Counted from the stretch's first letter, positions 19,300 through 29,467 are shown. The stretch is 64,000 bases of DNA from Caldifarciminota bacterium (GCA_027003075.1 JALWYV010000040.1:56331-120330); one strand, 5' to 3'. A program made the numbers and translations. The notes: generated from the sequence alone by a model not told the origin.

Positions 19300-19682
19300 C
19301 TCTCCCCTTTGCTTCTCTCCACCTTAACGACCGTGTGAACGTTCCCTCTGGGGTTCCAATCCCCTATGACGATGAGTTTACGGGGTTTAAGCAGGTTCCA
19401 CAGAGCATCAAAGACCTCGTTAGTGGCCGCCTCGTGGGATATGTAACGGTTGCGGAACTTGTTCAGCCAGAGCTTAAGGGACTTCAGCTCCACGATGTAC
19501 TTATCGGGAATGTACTTGATGTAAAAGGTAGCAAAGTCCGGATAACCGGACCTCGGACACAGGCACGTGAACTCCGGAAAGGTTATCTCCACCCAGTAGT
19601 CCCTGTCGGGGTAGGGGTTCTCCCACGCCTCCAGTTCGGCCTGCTCTATGGCTATTTCACCGTACTTCTTCTCCCCTTCCAT
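19296..19682 (-). CDS. queF: NADPH-dependent 7-cyano-7-deazaguanine reductase
   Basis: [44 protein letters not shown]; start at ATG 19682, TAGAAT 8 nt upstream. Confidence 0.93.
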   Translation of the reverse strand: MEGEKKYGEIAIEQAELEAWENPYPDRDYWVEITFPEFTCLCPRSGYPDFATFYIKYIPDKYIVELKSLKLWLNKFRNRYISHEAATNEVFDALWNLLKPRKLIVIGDWNPRGNVHTVVKVERSKGES

Positions 19683-19722
19683 CGCACGGAATTCTACGGG
19701 CGACCCTTGAGATAACACCGTT

Positions 19723-19875
19723 TCACTTAACTACAAACGTAAGCAGGGGGCCTCCTATGATAACTACGATAATCAGGATTATCTGAAGCATAAAGTACCA
19801 TCTGAGGTTAGTGAGGTATCCGGCCACGTACTCGGCGTTGGTTTCGTTAATCTCTCCCTCTATCTTCTCCCTGAA
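19723..19875 (-). CDS. Possible small membrane protein without a canonical start codon ([50 protein letters not shown])
   Basis: Open frame with a clear TM segment, not in the ORF track; no ATG/GTG/TTG at the N-terminal end. Confidence 0.4.
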   Translation of the reverse strand, partial: FREKIEGEINETNAEYVAGYLTNLRWYFMLQIILIIVVIIGGPLLTFVVK

Positions 19876-19973
19876 CGATAAAGCGTATTATAAACCGTGG
19901 ACGTGTCGGATTTCAAGGGAGTATCCTTTACCCCACACACCCGCAGTTCAACCTTAAAATACACTCCTCAAAC

Positions 19974-20063
19974 GGAGAGGTGCCCGAGCGGCCGAAGGGA
20001 CGCGACTGGAAATCGCGTGTCCCCCTGAACGGGGGACCGAGGGTTCAAATCCCTCCCTCTCCG
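19974..20063 (+). tRNA. tRNA-Ser (GGA)
   Basis: Cloverleaf with long variable arm; anticodon loop CTGGAAA. Confidence 0.95.
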
Positions 20064-20090
20064 CTTTCTTCCTTATAATAGCCGCTTTAC

Positions 20091-20173
20091 GGTGGGGTAC
20101 CCGAGCGGCCAAAGGGGCCGGGCTGTAAACCCGGTGGCGTATGCCTTCGGGGGTTCAAATCCCTCCCCCACCA
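20091..20173 (+). tRNA. tRNA-Tyr (GTA)
   Basis: Class II cloverleaf; anticodon loop CTGTAAA. Confidence 0.95.
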
Positions 20174-20178
20174 TTTCC

Positions 20179-20200
20179 GGGGCCGAAAGGCCCTTTTTTT
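20179..20200 (+). terminator. Rho-independent terminator after tRNA-Tyr
   Basis: GGGCC-GAAA-GGCCC followed by T7. Confidence 0.85.
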
Positions 20201-20384
20201 ATTGATTAAACCGCCCTGTATGGGTTTTTCCAGTTTCTGCGTGGAGTTGCCCCTACGTAATGAACCGTTTTTCCCTTTCTGCGTGTCTCCACAGGTTTCC
20301 CGATCCAAACCTGTTCCCGAAGTTGCGGAGGGATGAGAATCGGCGAATCCCCGGTTTCTTGCCGTCCTTAGAATCCCTGCTTTC

Positions 20385-21524
20385 ATGTCAAGAAGCGTTT
20401 ACTTCCTTGCGATAATAAGGTTCATCCTCGCCCTGTCCTTCTCCGTGTCCTGGCCCTTCATCCCCCTCTACCTGTCGGACAGGGGACTGTCCCCCTTTGA
20501 GGTGGGTATCTTTCTGACCTCCGCCGGTGTGTTCGGTACGTTGATCCGCCCCTTCATGGGTGCCTTCTCGGATAAGGTGGGCAGGGTGAGGCTCATACGG
20601 TTTCTACTGTACTTCCGGGCTATAACCCTGTTTATAACCTTCCTTTTCCTCCTCGGGAACGCACCCCTCTGGGGTTTCTTCCTCCTGCTGTTCCTCATCG
20701 TTATAGGGTTCTCCTCCTTCATCCCGATAGCCGACTCCTACGTTGCTGAGGCCAGTGACCGCGACAGGAGGGTGGTAGGGTTCGGTCTCATACGGCTGGC
20801 CATAAACGGGGGTTTCGCCCTCGGTTCGTTTCTGGCCTCTTTCCTCCTGAAGTACGGCTATCCCCCCCTTTTCCTGCTCTCTGCTGCTCTGGTATTCGTC
20901 GCCGCCACCCTATCCCTATTCCTCAGGGAGAATCAGGGTGCGACCCTGCGTCTGGCCCGGAGGATACAGTTCGCTCTTCCCGACCTCCGCTTCGTCCTCT
21001 TTGCCGTGGCCTCCATGTCCGTTTTCATACTCTCCTCCCAGCTCATAAACAACTTCAGCATATACGCCAACCGCTTCTTGGACGTTGAGAAGCACATGAT
21101 AGCCTACCTGTTCACCTTAAACGGCGTCCTCATACTCCTCTTCCAGATACCGGCCACCGCCCTGTCCCGACGGATAGGGTACGTCCCATCGGTCCTCTTC
21201 GGGGTCGTGGGCTGGGCCATCGCCTTCGCCGTAACCTTTCTGGCGGGGTCCTACCCCCACCTTGTGGTAGCGGTCGTCTTTATGACCCTGTCGGAGATAG
21301 TCGTGGTCCCGGTTATCATAGCATCGGCCTCCAACAGGGCGCCTGAAGGCCGGATGGGGGCGTACATGGGCTTCTGGAGTACGTTTCAGGGACTCGGCTA
21401 CACCCTCGGCCCCGCCTGGGGAGGTTTCCTGTTGGATACGTTTAACCGGGGGGCGTGGCTCGTTATGTCAGTCCAGTCCGTACTTACGGGAGTGGCGCTG
21501 ACTCTCCTCAAAGACCGTAAGTAA
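20385..21524 (+). CDS. MFS transporter
   Basis: About 12 hydrophobic segments; LSDRGLSPFEVGIFLTSAGVFGTLIRPFMGAFSDKVGRVRLI. Confidence 0.88.
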   Translation: MSRSVYFLAIIRFILALSFSVSWPFIPLYLSDRGLSPFEVGIFLTSAGVFGTLIRPFMGAFSDKVGRVRLIRFLLYFRAITLFITFLFLLGNAPLWGFFLLLFLIVIGFSSFIPIADSYVAEASDRDRRVVGFGLIRLAINGGFALGSFLASFLLKYGYPPLFLLSAALVFVAATLSLFLRENQGATLRLARRIQFALPDLRFVLFAVASMSVFILSSQLINNFSIYANRFLDVEKHMIAYLFTLNGVLILLFQIPATALSRRIGYVPSVLFGVVGWAIAFAVTFLAGSYPHLVVAVVFMTLSEIVVVPVIIASASNRAPEGRMGAYMGFWSTFQGLGYTLGPAWGGFLLDTFNRGAWLVMSVQSVLTGVALTLLKDRK

Positions 21525-21553
21525 ACGGCCTTCCGACAGTACAATAGTTGACT

Positions 21554-23059
21554 ATGGAGACCTTAACAAAAAGCGCCTACGAGGAGTTGATTGAAGAGGT
21601 CAGACGGGTACATCACATAACGTCGGTCCGTAGCCTCCTCGGATGGGATCAGAGGACCCACATGCCCCGAAAGGCCGTGAAGTTCAGGGCCATGCAGTAC
21701 GCAGCCCTCACGGAGTACGCCTACAACTTCATAACCTCGGACAGGTTCGTTTCCCTGCTTGAGAGGGCGGAGAGCGAAGGGTACGCGGAAGGAAGCAGAG
21801 AAAGTATGAACCTGTACTGGTTGAGGAGGACCTACGAAAAGACCGTAAAGGTGCCGCTGGATCTTACCCTCAGGCTGATAAGGAAGACTACGGAAACTGA
21901 AGTGATCTGGAGGGAAGCGAAGGCCAAAGATAGGCCGGACCTCGTACTTCCCCACCTGAAGGAGATTGTGGAACTGGAGAGGGAGAAGGCCGCTTACCTC
22001 GGATACGAATCCGAGCCGTACGATGCCCTCTTAGACGGCTACGAGCCGGGCCTGAAAGCGGAACACGTGGAAAGGACCTTCTCCCTCCTCAAGGAGGAGA
22101 CGGTCAAACTCCTGAACAGGGTAAAGGAGGCGAGGGAGTCCGGGAGGGTTCCAGAGACGATAAGGGGACGTTTCCCGGTGGAGGACCAGAGGAGGTTTCA
22201 CCTCTTCCTTCTCAGGAGCATCGGGTACGACCTTGAGGCCGGAAGGTTAGACGAGACCACCCACCCCTTTGCCGTACGAATAACTCCCGGAGACGTACGC
22301 ATCACCACCCGCTACAAGGAGGACGACGTAACGGACGGCATATTCTCAACGCTCCACGAGATGGGACACGCCCTGTACGAGATGGGCGTTCCGGAGGAGT
22401 GGTTCGGTGAGCCTGTAGGTAGTACCTCATCGCTATCCGTCCACGAGTCCCAGTCCCGCTTCTGGGAGAACGTCATCGGCAGGAGTCCGGAGTTCTGGGA
22501 GAGGTTCTACCCCTACCTTCAGGCCTTCTTCCCGTCCCTCTATGACGTTTCCGTGGAGGGCTTCCTGTTCGCCGTTAACGATATGAAACCCTCCTTCATA
22601 AGGATAGAGGCGGACGAGCTGACGTACAACCTGCATATCATCCTCCGCTTTGAGCTGGAGAGGGACCTGATAAACGGCCGCTTAAACGTTGAGGACCTGC
22701 CGGAGGCATGGAACCAAAAGTTCAGGGAGATGTTCGGCATAACCCCGCCCACTTACCGGCAGGGCTTCCTTCAGGACATACACTGGTTCTCCGGAAGTTT
22801 CGGCTACTTCCCGACGTACGCCTTCGGGAACGTTATTGCCGCCCAGATAAGAAACAGCATGGGGAAAGACGTGGACATACCCTCCGCCGTACGCTCCGGC
22901 GACTTCGGGGTGATACTCGGATGGCTCAGGGAGAAGATACACAGGCACGGTTCCCTCTACCGGCCCATGGATCTGGTACGGAGGGCCACGGGTGAAGATC
23001 CCAACCCCGCATACCTCGTGGATTACCTGAGAGAGAAGGTGGAGCGGTTCTACGGCTGA
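21554..23059 (+). CDS. Carboxypeptidase Taq (M32) family metallopeptidase
   Basis: HExxH in STLHEMGHALYEMG; GWDQRTHMPRKA; start ATG 21554 with TACAAT 8 nt upstream. Confidence 0.93.
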   Translation: METLTKSAYEELIEEVRRVHHITSVRSLLGWDQRTHMPRKAVKFRAMQYAALTEYAYNFITSDRFVSLLERAESEGYAEGSRESMNLYWLRRTYEKTVKVPLDLTLRLIRKTTETEVIWREAKAKDRPDLVLPHLKEIVELEREKAAYLGYESEPYDALLDGYEPGLKAEHVERTFSLLKEETVKLLNRVKEARESGRVPETIRGRFPVEDQRRFHLFLLRSIGYDLEAGRLDETTHPFAVRITPGDVRITTRYKEDDVTDGIFSTLHEMGHALYEMGVPEEWFGEPVGSTSSLSVHESQSRFWENVIGRSPEFWERFYPYLQAFFPSLYDVSVEGFLFAVNDMKPSFIRIEADELTYNLHIILRFELERDLINGRLNVEDLPEAWNQKFREMFGITPPTYRQGFLQDIHWFSGSFGYFPTYAFGNVIAAQIRNSMGKDVDIPSAVRSGDFGVILGWLREKIHRHGSLYRPMDLVRRATGEDPNPAYLVDYLREKVERFYG

Positions 23060-23101
23060 CACCTACCGGGACACCTTTCCCCTATATAATATACTCCTCA
23101 C

Positions 23102-23173
23102 TGCGGGGTGGTGTAATTGGTAACACGCCTGACTCTGGATCAGGTGATCGGGGTTCGAGTCCCTGCCCCGCAG
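23102..23173 (+). tRNA. tRNA-Gln (CTG)
   Basis: Cloverleaf; anticodon loop CTCTGGA. Confidence 0.93.
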
Positions 23174-23216
23174 TTTTTTTTATTTGTGGCCCATCGGCCC
23201 TCAACCGTATAATCCC

Positions 23217-24272
23217 ATGCGTCTTAAGATGAGGAGAATTTTTCTGTTCCTTCTGTTCGTGGGAGCGGTGGGGGTATACGGATGCGGTAAAAACGAAATT
23301 ACGCTCTGGTACTACTTCGGAGAGATCCACGACTACCACTTCCGGAACCTTCTGAACCGCCTCTGGAAGCAGGTTCCCTTTTCGGTTATTCCCAGAAAGT
23401 TCAACTCCATACGGGAACTGGAAGACTCCCTTCTTAAGTCCCCTACAACACCCGATATTGCCCTTACGTACCCGTCAACTATTAAGGACCTCTACAAGTC
23501 CGGGCGCATAGCTCCGGTGGATACGGGGGAGGTACAACCTTTACTTGAAGGTTACTGTGAATTTGAAGGCAAAAAGTACTGCTGGCCAGTGTTTAAAAGT
23601 TTTGTCGGTTTTTACCTGAACGTTCCCCTCGCCCTGGAGGTGGGCATGGACACGGTCTTTAAACTTGATGACCTCCTGAATCTTCAGACGGAGTACGTCG
23701 TCCTCGGCATGTACGTATCGGCCACGCTTTACACCGCCTTCACCTTCGTGTACGCCTCCGAGGGTATGCCCCTGAAGGACGCTTGTGTTAAGGCGGGGGA
23801 GTTTTACTACGAGATATTGCATCGTCCGTACGTCAGGCTCTACCCCTCGCCCATACGGGCGCAGGAGGACATGATACTGGAGAGGATTGTTTTCCTCCCC
23901 GGCACGAGCGCCTACGCTCCGTACATTGAGAGGGAGGGTATAGCCCTGAAGTTCGTACCCCTGATAAACCGTAAGGGCGAGAAGGTACTCTTCCTCTCCG
24001 GCCCGGATCTCGTCCTGCTCAAGGACGGGGACCGCGATATGGCCACGCAGTTCGTTAAGGTCCTGTACAACAACCTCAAGAAAGACACGGTATGGAGGAG
24101 GTTCGGTTATATCCCCGCCGTTCAGTTGAAGGAAAAGAACCTGTACCACGATATGAACGTGGACGTCCCCCGTCAGGACCTGAGGAAACTGATAAGGAGC
24201 TTTATAGGGGCGGACTCCCTTGACACGTCGGCGGTGGAGAAGGTATGCTCTAAGTTCAGGGAGATAGACTGA
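23217..24272 (+). CDS. Extracellular solute-binding lipoprotein
   Basis: Lipobox VGAVGVYGC; KNEITLWYYFGE... solute-binding pattern. Confidence 0.75.
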   Translation: MRLKMRRIFLFLLFVGAVGVYGCGKNEITLWYYFGEIHDYHFRNLLNRLWKQVPFSVIPRKFNSIRELEDSLLKSPTTPDIALTYPSTIKDLYKSGRIAPVDTGEVQPLLEGYCEFEGKKYCWPVFKSFVGFYLNVPLALEVGMDTVFKLDDLLNLQTEYVVLGMYVSATLYTAFTFVYASEGMPLKDACVKAGEFYYEILHRPYVRLYPSPIRAQEDMILERIVFLPGTSAYAPYIEREGIALKFVPLINRKGEKVLFLSGPDLVLLKDGDRDMATQFVKVLYNNLKKDTVWRRFGYIPAVQLKEKNLYHDMNVDVPRQDLRKLIRSFIGADSLDTSAVEKVCSKFREID

Positions 24273-24937
24273 TGCCCACCCTCCTCACCCTGCACCTCCT
24301 CGGAAGGGACGTGATCGTAATGCTCCCGCCGGATAGCCTGAGGAAGGGATACTTCCTGTTCCTCCACGGGTCTCTACTCTCTCCACGGGATTACACCCGC
24401 TACCTTGAGATCGTGGCCAGAGACGGATACGTGGTGGTCGCTCCCGCGTACAACATGCACGTTTTCGCGGATGCGGAGAGGTACGGGAGTGAGGCCATTG
24501 CTATTCTGGATTCGGTAAGGGCGATCTACGGGGATGGGGAAGCCTGCGTCGGTGGCCACTCTATGGGAGCATATATAGGTCTTAAAATTTACGAACGTTT
24601 CAAATGTGCCGTATTCCTCTCCCTTTACCTTCCGTTTGGAAGTGTGGACAGCATCCGTATTCCCGTCCTCCTCTTCTCCGGTGGCCGGGACGTCCTGACT
24701 CCCTACCCGTTCCATCAGAGGCCGCTCTTTGAGAGGGCGACATCCGACAGGGCTATGGTACTGATACCGGAGGCCACCCACAACGCCTACCTGAACGGAC
24801 CCGTCTGGGGGGACTTCATGGCGGGATGGCCACCGTTTGGTCAGAAAAGATTTTACGACCATATCGGAAAGGCGACGGTCAGGTTCCTGAACGGGTACCT
24901 CACCTCCCGAGGACGACCTCGTGCCACGGGACGTTGA
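24272..24937 (+). CDS. Alpha/beta hydrolase (dienelactone-hydrolase-like)
   Basis: YFLFLHGSLLSPRDY, GGHSMGAYIG nucleophile elbow, late His (EATHNAY). Confidence 0.8.
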   Translation: MPTLLTLHLLGRDVIVMLPPDSLRKGYFLFLHGSLLSPRDYTRYLEIVARDGYVVVAPAYNMHVFADAERYGSEAIAILDSVRAIYGDGEACVGGHSMGAYIGLKIYERFKCAVFLSLYLPFGSVDSIRIPVLLFSGGRDVLTPYPFHQRPLFERATSDRAMVLIPEATHNAYLNGPVWGDFMAGWPPFGQKRFYDHIGKATVRFLNGYLTSRGRPRATGR

Positions 24938-25916
24938 TGTTCGGCCTGTGGGTAGAGGACAGGAACACCTGCCCCTTCAGGCTCCGCACCACACCCTCAA
25001 CCCCCTCCCTATCCAGATAGACGAAGGGTTCGTCTAAAACCATAACCGGGGAATCCTGCAGTTTCTCCTCAAGCAGATCCCGGACGAACATGACTATGCC
25101 GAGGTGTATGCGCCTCTTCTGTCCCTCGGAGGCGAAGTAGCGGACGGGTTTACCGTCAAGCAGTATCTCAAACCTGTCCCTGTGGGGGCCGTACAGGGCC
25201 TTCCGGCTCCTTAACTCATCCTTTCCCTTCTCCACTATCTCCACCCCCCTTCTGACGCTCGGAACGTACACGATCTTCGCCCCGGAAGGCACGAAAGCGT
25301 ACCGTATGCCCCGGTTCAACCGAAGGACAAACTCCTCCCGTCTTCTTACGATGTAATCGGCATGCTCCACCATAGCCCGGTTGATGGGTGTGGGGTCAAC
25401 CCCGCTCTTCAGGAGCATCCTCTTTTCAAGTAGCAACTTCCTGTAATGCACCAGATGGGCGTAATACCCGGCATCAATGAGGGAAAGCGCCCAGTCAAAG
25501 AACTTACGCCTCTCCATCGGGGGCCCATCCATGAAGGCGTGTTCCCTTGAACTGAAGGAGAGGACGACGAAGGTGTTGAAGACGTCCTGATAGGTACGGA
25601 GTAATCTGCCGTCCTTTTTGAAGACCTTCTTCACGGTGTTACCCCTGTTGTCCACCTCAACGTAGGCCGTGAGGGTTATGGGGGTTCCGAGCCTTACGAC
25701 GTTCCCCTCAAGGAAGAAGTGGGATTCCCCCCAACGGACGAGGGCGTAATCCCTCACCCCGCGGAAGGATCTGGGAACGGACAGATAGGCTATGGCCTCA
25801 AGGAGGGAGGTCTTACCGGCACCGTTGGGACCGAGGACGAGGTTTATACCACCACCGAAAGCGTACGTACCCGAAAGGTTCCGGAAGTTCACGACCTTCA
25901 GGCGGTTTATACGTAT
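24900..25916 (-). CDS. recF: DNA replication/repair protein RecF
   Basis: VVNFRNLSG...LVLGPNGAGKTSLLEAIAYLS...SEGQKRRIHLGI...VMVLDEPFVYLD; probable AUA start at 25916. Confidence 0.9.
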   Translation of the reverse strand: MRINRLKVVNFRNLSGTYAFGGGINLVLGPNGAGKTSLLEAIAYLSVPRSFRGVRDYALVRWGESHFFLEGNVVRLGTPITLTAYVEVDNRGNTVKKVFKKDGRLLRTYQDVFNTFVVLSFSSREHAFMDGPPMERRKFFDWALSLIDAGYYAHLVHYRKLLLEKRMLLKSGVDPTPINRAMVEHADYIVRRREEFVLRLNRGIRYAFVPSGAKIVYVPSVRRGVEIVEKGKDELRSRKALYGPHRDRFEILLDGKPVRYFASEGQKRRIHLGIVMFVRDLLEEKLQDSPVMVLDEPFVYLDREGVEGVVRSLKGQVFLSSTHRPNINVPWHEVVLGR

Positions 25917-25950
25917 GGTTGACCTCCTTTAGGGAGTTTATTCTACGGTC

Positions 25951-26622
25951 GTGTTTAGAATCCCCCTTCCGATGCAGGATAAACGCAGGATAGAGCGGAT
26001 GTTCTCCCGTATGCGACTTTACGAGGCGAGGAACGTCATATTCTCCTTTGGCCAGAACCTGATATGGCGCCGCTACCTCATAAGGGAGGTGGAGGGCCGG
26101 CTATTGGACGTGGCCACGGGTGAAGGGAACGTCCTCAAGCTCTACCGCTCCGGCATGGGTGTTGGGGTGGACATAGCCGAGGGAATGCTGAAGAGGGCGC
26201 CGAAGGGGCTGTTGCTCGTTAGGGGGGATGCCGAGAATCTGCCCATAAGGTCGTCGTCGTTTGACACGGTCAGTATAGCCTTCGGTCTGAGGAACGTACC
26301 CGATAAGGTGGCCGCCCTCAGGGAGTTCAACCGGGTGCTGAGGCCGGGGGGTAAGGTCCTCATCCTTGAAATGAAGATAGGGGACAGGTTCGCATCGTGG
26401 TTCGCCCTCCCTTACGTGGCCTTAGTTATGCCGATGCTTTCCCCACTTTTCGGAGGGGATATAGGGGACTACCTTTACCTCTTCAGGAGCATACTGGACT
26501 TCCCCGGGTACGATGAAATGAAAGGCCTGTTTGAGGAGAACGGCTTCAGGATGGAGAAGGCCTACTACTTCCACGTAGGTTCCACGTACCTTTTTGTGGG
26601 CAGGAAGGTTTCAGGCCTATAA
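25951..26622 (+). CDS. ubiE: UbiE/COQ5-like class I methyltransferase
   Basis: LLDVATGEGNVLKLY...SFDTVSIAFGLRNVPDKVAALREFNRVLRPGGKVLILEM. Confidence 0.85.
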   Translation: MFRIPLPMQDKRRIERMFSRMRLYEARNVIFSFGQNLIWRRYLIREVEGRLLDVATGEGNVLKLYRSGMGVGVDIAEGMLKRAPKGLLLVRGDAENLPIRSSSFDTVSIAFGLRNVPDKVAALREFNRVLRPGGKVLILEMKIGDRFASWFALPYVALVMPMLSPLFGGDIGDYLYLFRSILDFPGYDEMKGLFEENGFRMEKAYYFHVGSTYLFVGRKVSGL

Positions 26623-26631
26623 TAGCCCTGT

Positions 26632-27030
26632 ATGGCACTACTAATTCTTACGGTCTCGGTATCCGGAGGGGACACCACAGGGTGGTGGGATCCGGCCGAC
26701 GTCTGCCTCGTAGCCTACGGGGACGCCGAGAGGTCCGTTGATCGCAGAATGTGGTTAGCCGCAGGGGCGATCGCCTCGCTGGCAACGGGTATTACGGGAG
26801 GACCTGCCGTTGTCGTCCTTGCGTATCTCAATAATGCGAGGGTTCCCCTCACTAAGTGGAAGGAACTGGAGAGCAAATCTCCGGAATACCGTATGGTCTA
26901 CTCACGGTGCTACGAGGATAAAATACGGGAAATTAGAGTCAAAAGTTCAGCCGTTGGGTGTGCGGTAGGCAGTTTGCTTTTCCCACTCGTCTACCTGATC
27001 GGAATCTCCCCCTTCCTGATCGTGTACTAG
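26632..27030 (+). CDS. Small membrane protein, paralog of 38764-39159
   Basis: KSPEYRMVYSRCYEDKIREIRVKSSAVGCAVGS; TATAAT 8 nt upstream. Confidence 0.7.
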   Translation: MALLILTVSVSGGDTTGWWDPADVCLVAYGDAERSVDRRMWLAAGAIASLATGITGGPAVVVLAYLNNARVPLTKWKELESKSPEYRMVYSRCYEDKIREIRVKSSAVGCAVGSLLFPLVYLIGISPFLIVY

Positions 27031-27078
27031 TGCGTGTTGTCAGTACCGGTCCAATTACGGCCTTTTAATAGGGGCTTG

Positions 27079-28803
27079 ATGAGAAGGTACCTTCTCCTCT
27101 TCCTCTTTTATGCCGCCTTCAGCCTCCTGTACGCCGGAGTTGAGGGGTTATCCCTATCCATCCTGCCCGTAATCCTGAGGGTACTCCTCGGAAGTACGGA
27201 GGGCGCCCCCCTTATACCCGCCTTAAAGGCTCTGCGACCCCTTCAGGATTGGCTTCAGGCCCACGTCCTGCTTGACGACAAGTACGAGGCCCTTCGCAAC
27301 CTCTCCTTCTTCGTCGCCGCCATCTTCCTTGGCAAGATGTTCGTAAACTCGGCCAAAAAACTCTCCATTCTCGCTCTCATGGAGATGGTCGCCAGGGACC
27401 TGAGGGAGAGGACCTTCGCCGCCGTTATGAGGACGGATCTGTCGTCCCTCGGAGGCGTCAGGGTGGGGGATCTGGTCTCCCGTCTGACCGGTGAGGTCAA
27501 CTACATAAAGCTGGCCGTAAGGGACGGTATAGGTAACCTCCTCGGGGAGGGGTTTAACCTCATAGTGTTCGCCGGCCTTGCTCTCACGTCCGCCCCCGTA
27601 CTCAGCGTATTCGCGTGGGGAATACTCCTTGTAGCCTCCCTCCTCGGATGGGTGGTCTCCCGTGTGGTTAAGAGGCGTTCTGTCAAGGCTCTCTCCTCCC
27701 TCGGAGACTTTTCGGCGTACCTGTCCAGAAGTTTTGAGGGGATAAAGGTGATAAAGTCCCTCAACGCCGTGGAAGGCGTCCTGAGAAGATTCGCCGAGTA
27801 CTCCCGGCGGTTGTACCTTCAGTTCGTTAAGCTGGAGTTTTCGGCCGCCCTCGCCCCTATCCTGTCCGAAACTCTGGTCGGTCTGAGCGCCGCCCTGATA
27901 TTATTCCTCGCCGGCTACTTTATATTTAAGGCCAGAGTTGTGGGACCGGATGCCTTCATCGTGTTCCTCGCCGCCTCCCTTTCCATGATCCGACCCCTCA
28001 AACTCATCTTCCAGAGCATAGCCTACATAAACACCGCCCGATCCTCCTACGAGAGGCTGAAAGAGCTGATGAGCCTTCCAGAAGAGAGGTGGGGTAACCT
28101 TGATCCACGGGGGTGGAAGTCTCTGGAACTGGTGGACGTTAAGGTAAGGTACGGAGATAACGTCGTGCTTGACGTCCCCTACCTGCGAATAAACAGAGGG
28201 GAACGGATAGCAGTAATAGGAAGGTCCGGAGCCGGAAAGAGTACCCTCCTTGACGTGATAGCCGGTTTCGTAAGGCCGAACGAGGGAAAGGTGCTTCTGG
28301 ACGGAAGGAGCCTCTACGACTACGATCTCCACCTGTGGCGGGAAGTTGTAGGATACCTCCCGCAGGAGGTGTACGTTTTTGACAGCACCCTCCGGGAGAA
28401 CCTCGGAACGGACCCCGGGGACCTTTTAAACGCTCTGAACCTCTCGTATCTTAAGTCCCGCTTAGACGATGAGGTAGTGAACCTCAAGGATACCCTATCG
28501 GGCGGGGAGAAACAGCGGATAGGCATAATAAGGGTACTGTCCCGAAAACCATCTCTCCTGCTCATGGATGAGCCAACGAGTGCCCTTGACGCCGGGAGTG
28601 AGGCCGCACTGCGGGAGATAATCTCCGGGATGGAAGACATCACGTTAATCGTGGTGGCTCACAAGAGGAGTACGGCCATGTGGGGTAACAGGGTCGTGGT
28701 TATGGAGAACGGGAAGGTAGTGTGCGACGGCACGCACGAAGAACTAAAAACTACATGCCCCGCCTATATCGTACTCATGGAGTACGAGACTTTCCCCACC
28801 TAA
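27079..28803 (+). CDS. ABC exporter (fused TMD-NBD)
   Basis: Walker A GRSGAGKSTLLDVIAG, signature LSGGEKQRIGI, Walker B LLLMDEPTSALD. Confidence 0.93.
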   Translation: MRRYLLLFLFYAAFSLLYAGVEGLSLSILPVILRVLLGSTEGAPLIPALKALRPLQDWLQAHVLLDDKYEALRNLSFFVAAIFLGKMFVNSAKKLSILALMEMVARDLRERTFAAVMRTDLSSLGGVRVGDLVSRLTGEVNYIKLAVRDGIGNLLGEGFNLIVFAGLALTSAPVLSVFAWGILLVASLLGWVVSRVVKRRSVKALSSLGDFSAYLSRSFEGIKVIKSLNAVEGVLRRFAEYSRRLYLQFVKLEFSAALAPILSETLVGLSAALILFLAGYFIFKARVVGPDAFIVFLAASLSMIRPLKLIFQSIAYINTARSSYERLKELMSLPEERWGNLDPRGWKSLELVDVKVRYGDNVVLDVPYLRINRGERIAVIGRSGAGKSTLLDVIAGFVRPNEGKVLLDGRSLYDYDLHLWREVVGYLPQEVYVFDSTLRENLGTDPGDLLNALNLSYLKSRLDDEVVNLKDTLSGGEKQRIGIIRVLSRKPSLLLMDEPTSALDAGSEAALREIISGMEDITLIVVAHKRSTAMWGNRVVVMENGKVVCDGTHEELKTTCPAYIVLMEYETFPT

Positions 28804-29378
28804 GGGGAAACCGTGGGAATCATATCGAGCAGATAGCGGTGGAATATATCGTCCCCCGAAAGCTCCGGGTGAAAGGTAAGTCCTATAACGTTGCCCTGTT
28901 TTACTCCCACCACCTCACCGTCTTTAAGGGTGGCGATCACGTCTACCCCATCCCCGACCTCAACTATACGGGGCGCCCTTATAAAAACGCCGGTTATCTC
29001 CGCCTCTTTACCCTCAAGGTAAACCTTAACGGGAGCCTCAAAGCTGTCCTTCTGCCTTCCGTAGGCGTTCCTCTTTACCTTGACGTTCAGGCGGCCGAGG
29101 GTAAGACCGGGATGGTGATCCACGACCTCCGAGGCCAGCACTATCAGACCCGCACACGTACCGAGCAGGGGTTTGTTCCACGCACTAAGGGGTTCCTCAA
29201 GGTTGTACCGCTTTATTATCCGGGCGAAGTGGGTACTCTCGCCACCGGGAAGGACGAGGGCGTCCACCAATTCCAGATGTTCGGGCATCTTGACCAGAAT
29301 GGTATCCACACCGAGGGAACGGAAGATACGGGCATGCTCCTCGTAATCACCCTGAAAACCGAGAATTCCAACTTTCAT
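28800..29378 (-). CDS. pdxT: Pyridoxal 5'-phosphate synthase glutaminase subunit
   Basis: MKVGILGFQGDYEEHARIFRSLGVD...LVLPGGESTHFARI...LLGTCAGLIVLA...TFHPELSGDD. Confidence 0.95.
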   Translation of the reverse strand: MKVGILGFQGDYEEHARIFRSLGVDTILVKMPEHLELVDALVLPGGESTHFARIIKRYNLEEPLSAWNKPLLGTCAGLIVLASEVVDHHPGLTLGRLNVKVKRNAYGRQKDSFEAPVKVYLEGKEAEITGVFIRAPRIVEVGDGVDVIATLKDGEVVGVKQGNVIGLTFHPELSGDDIFHRYLLDMIPTVSP

Positions 29379-29388
29379 AAGGGAGAAG

Positions 29389-29462
29389 AGCCCGCGGGCG
29401 GACTTGAACCGCCGACCTCGTCCTTACCAAGGACGCGCTCTGACCGCCTGAGCTACGCGGGC
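29389..29462 (-). tRNA. tRNA-Thr (GGT)
   Basis: Cloverleaf on minus strand; anticodon loop TTGGTAA. Confidence 0.95.
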
Positions 29463-29467
29463 GTAAG

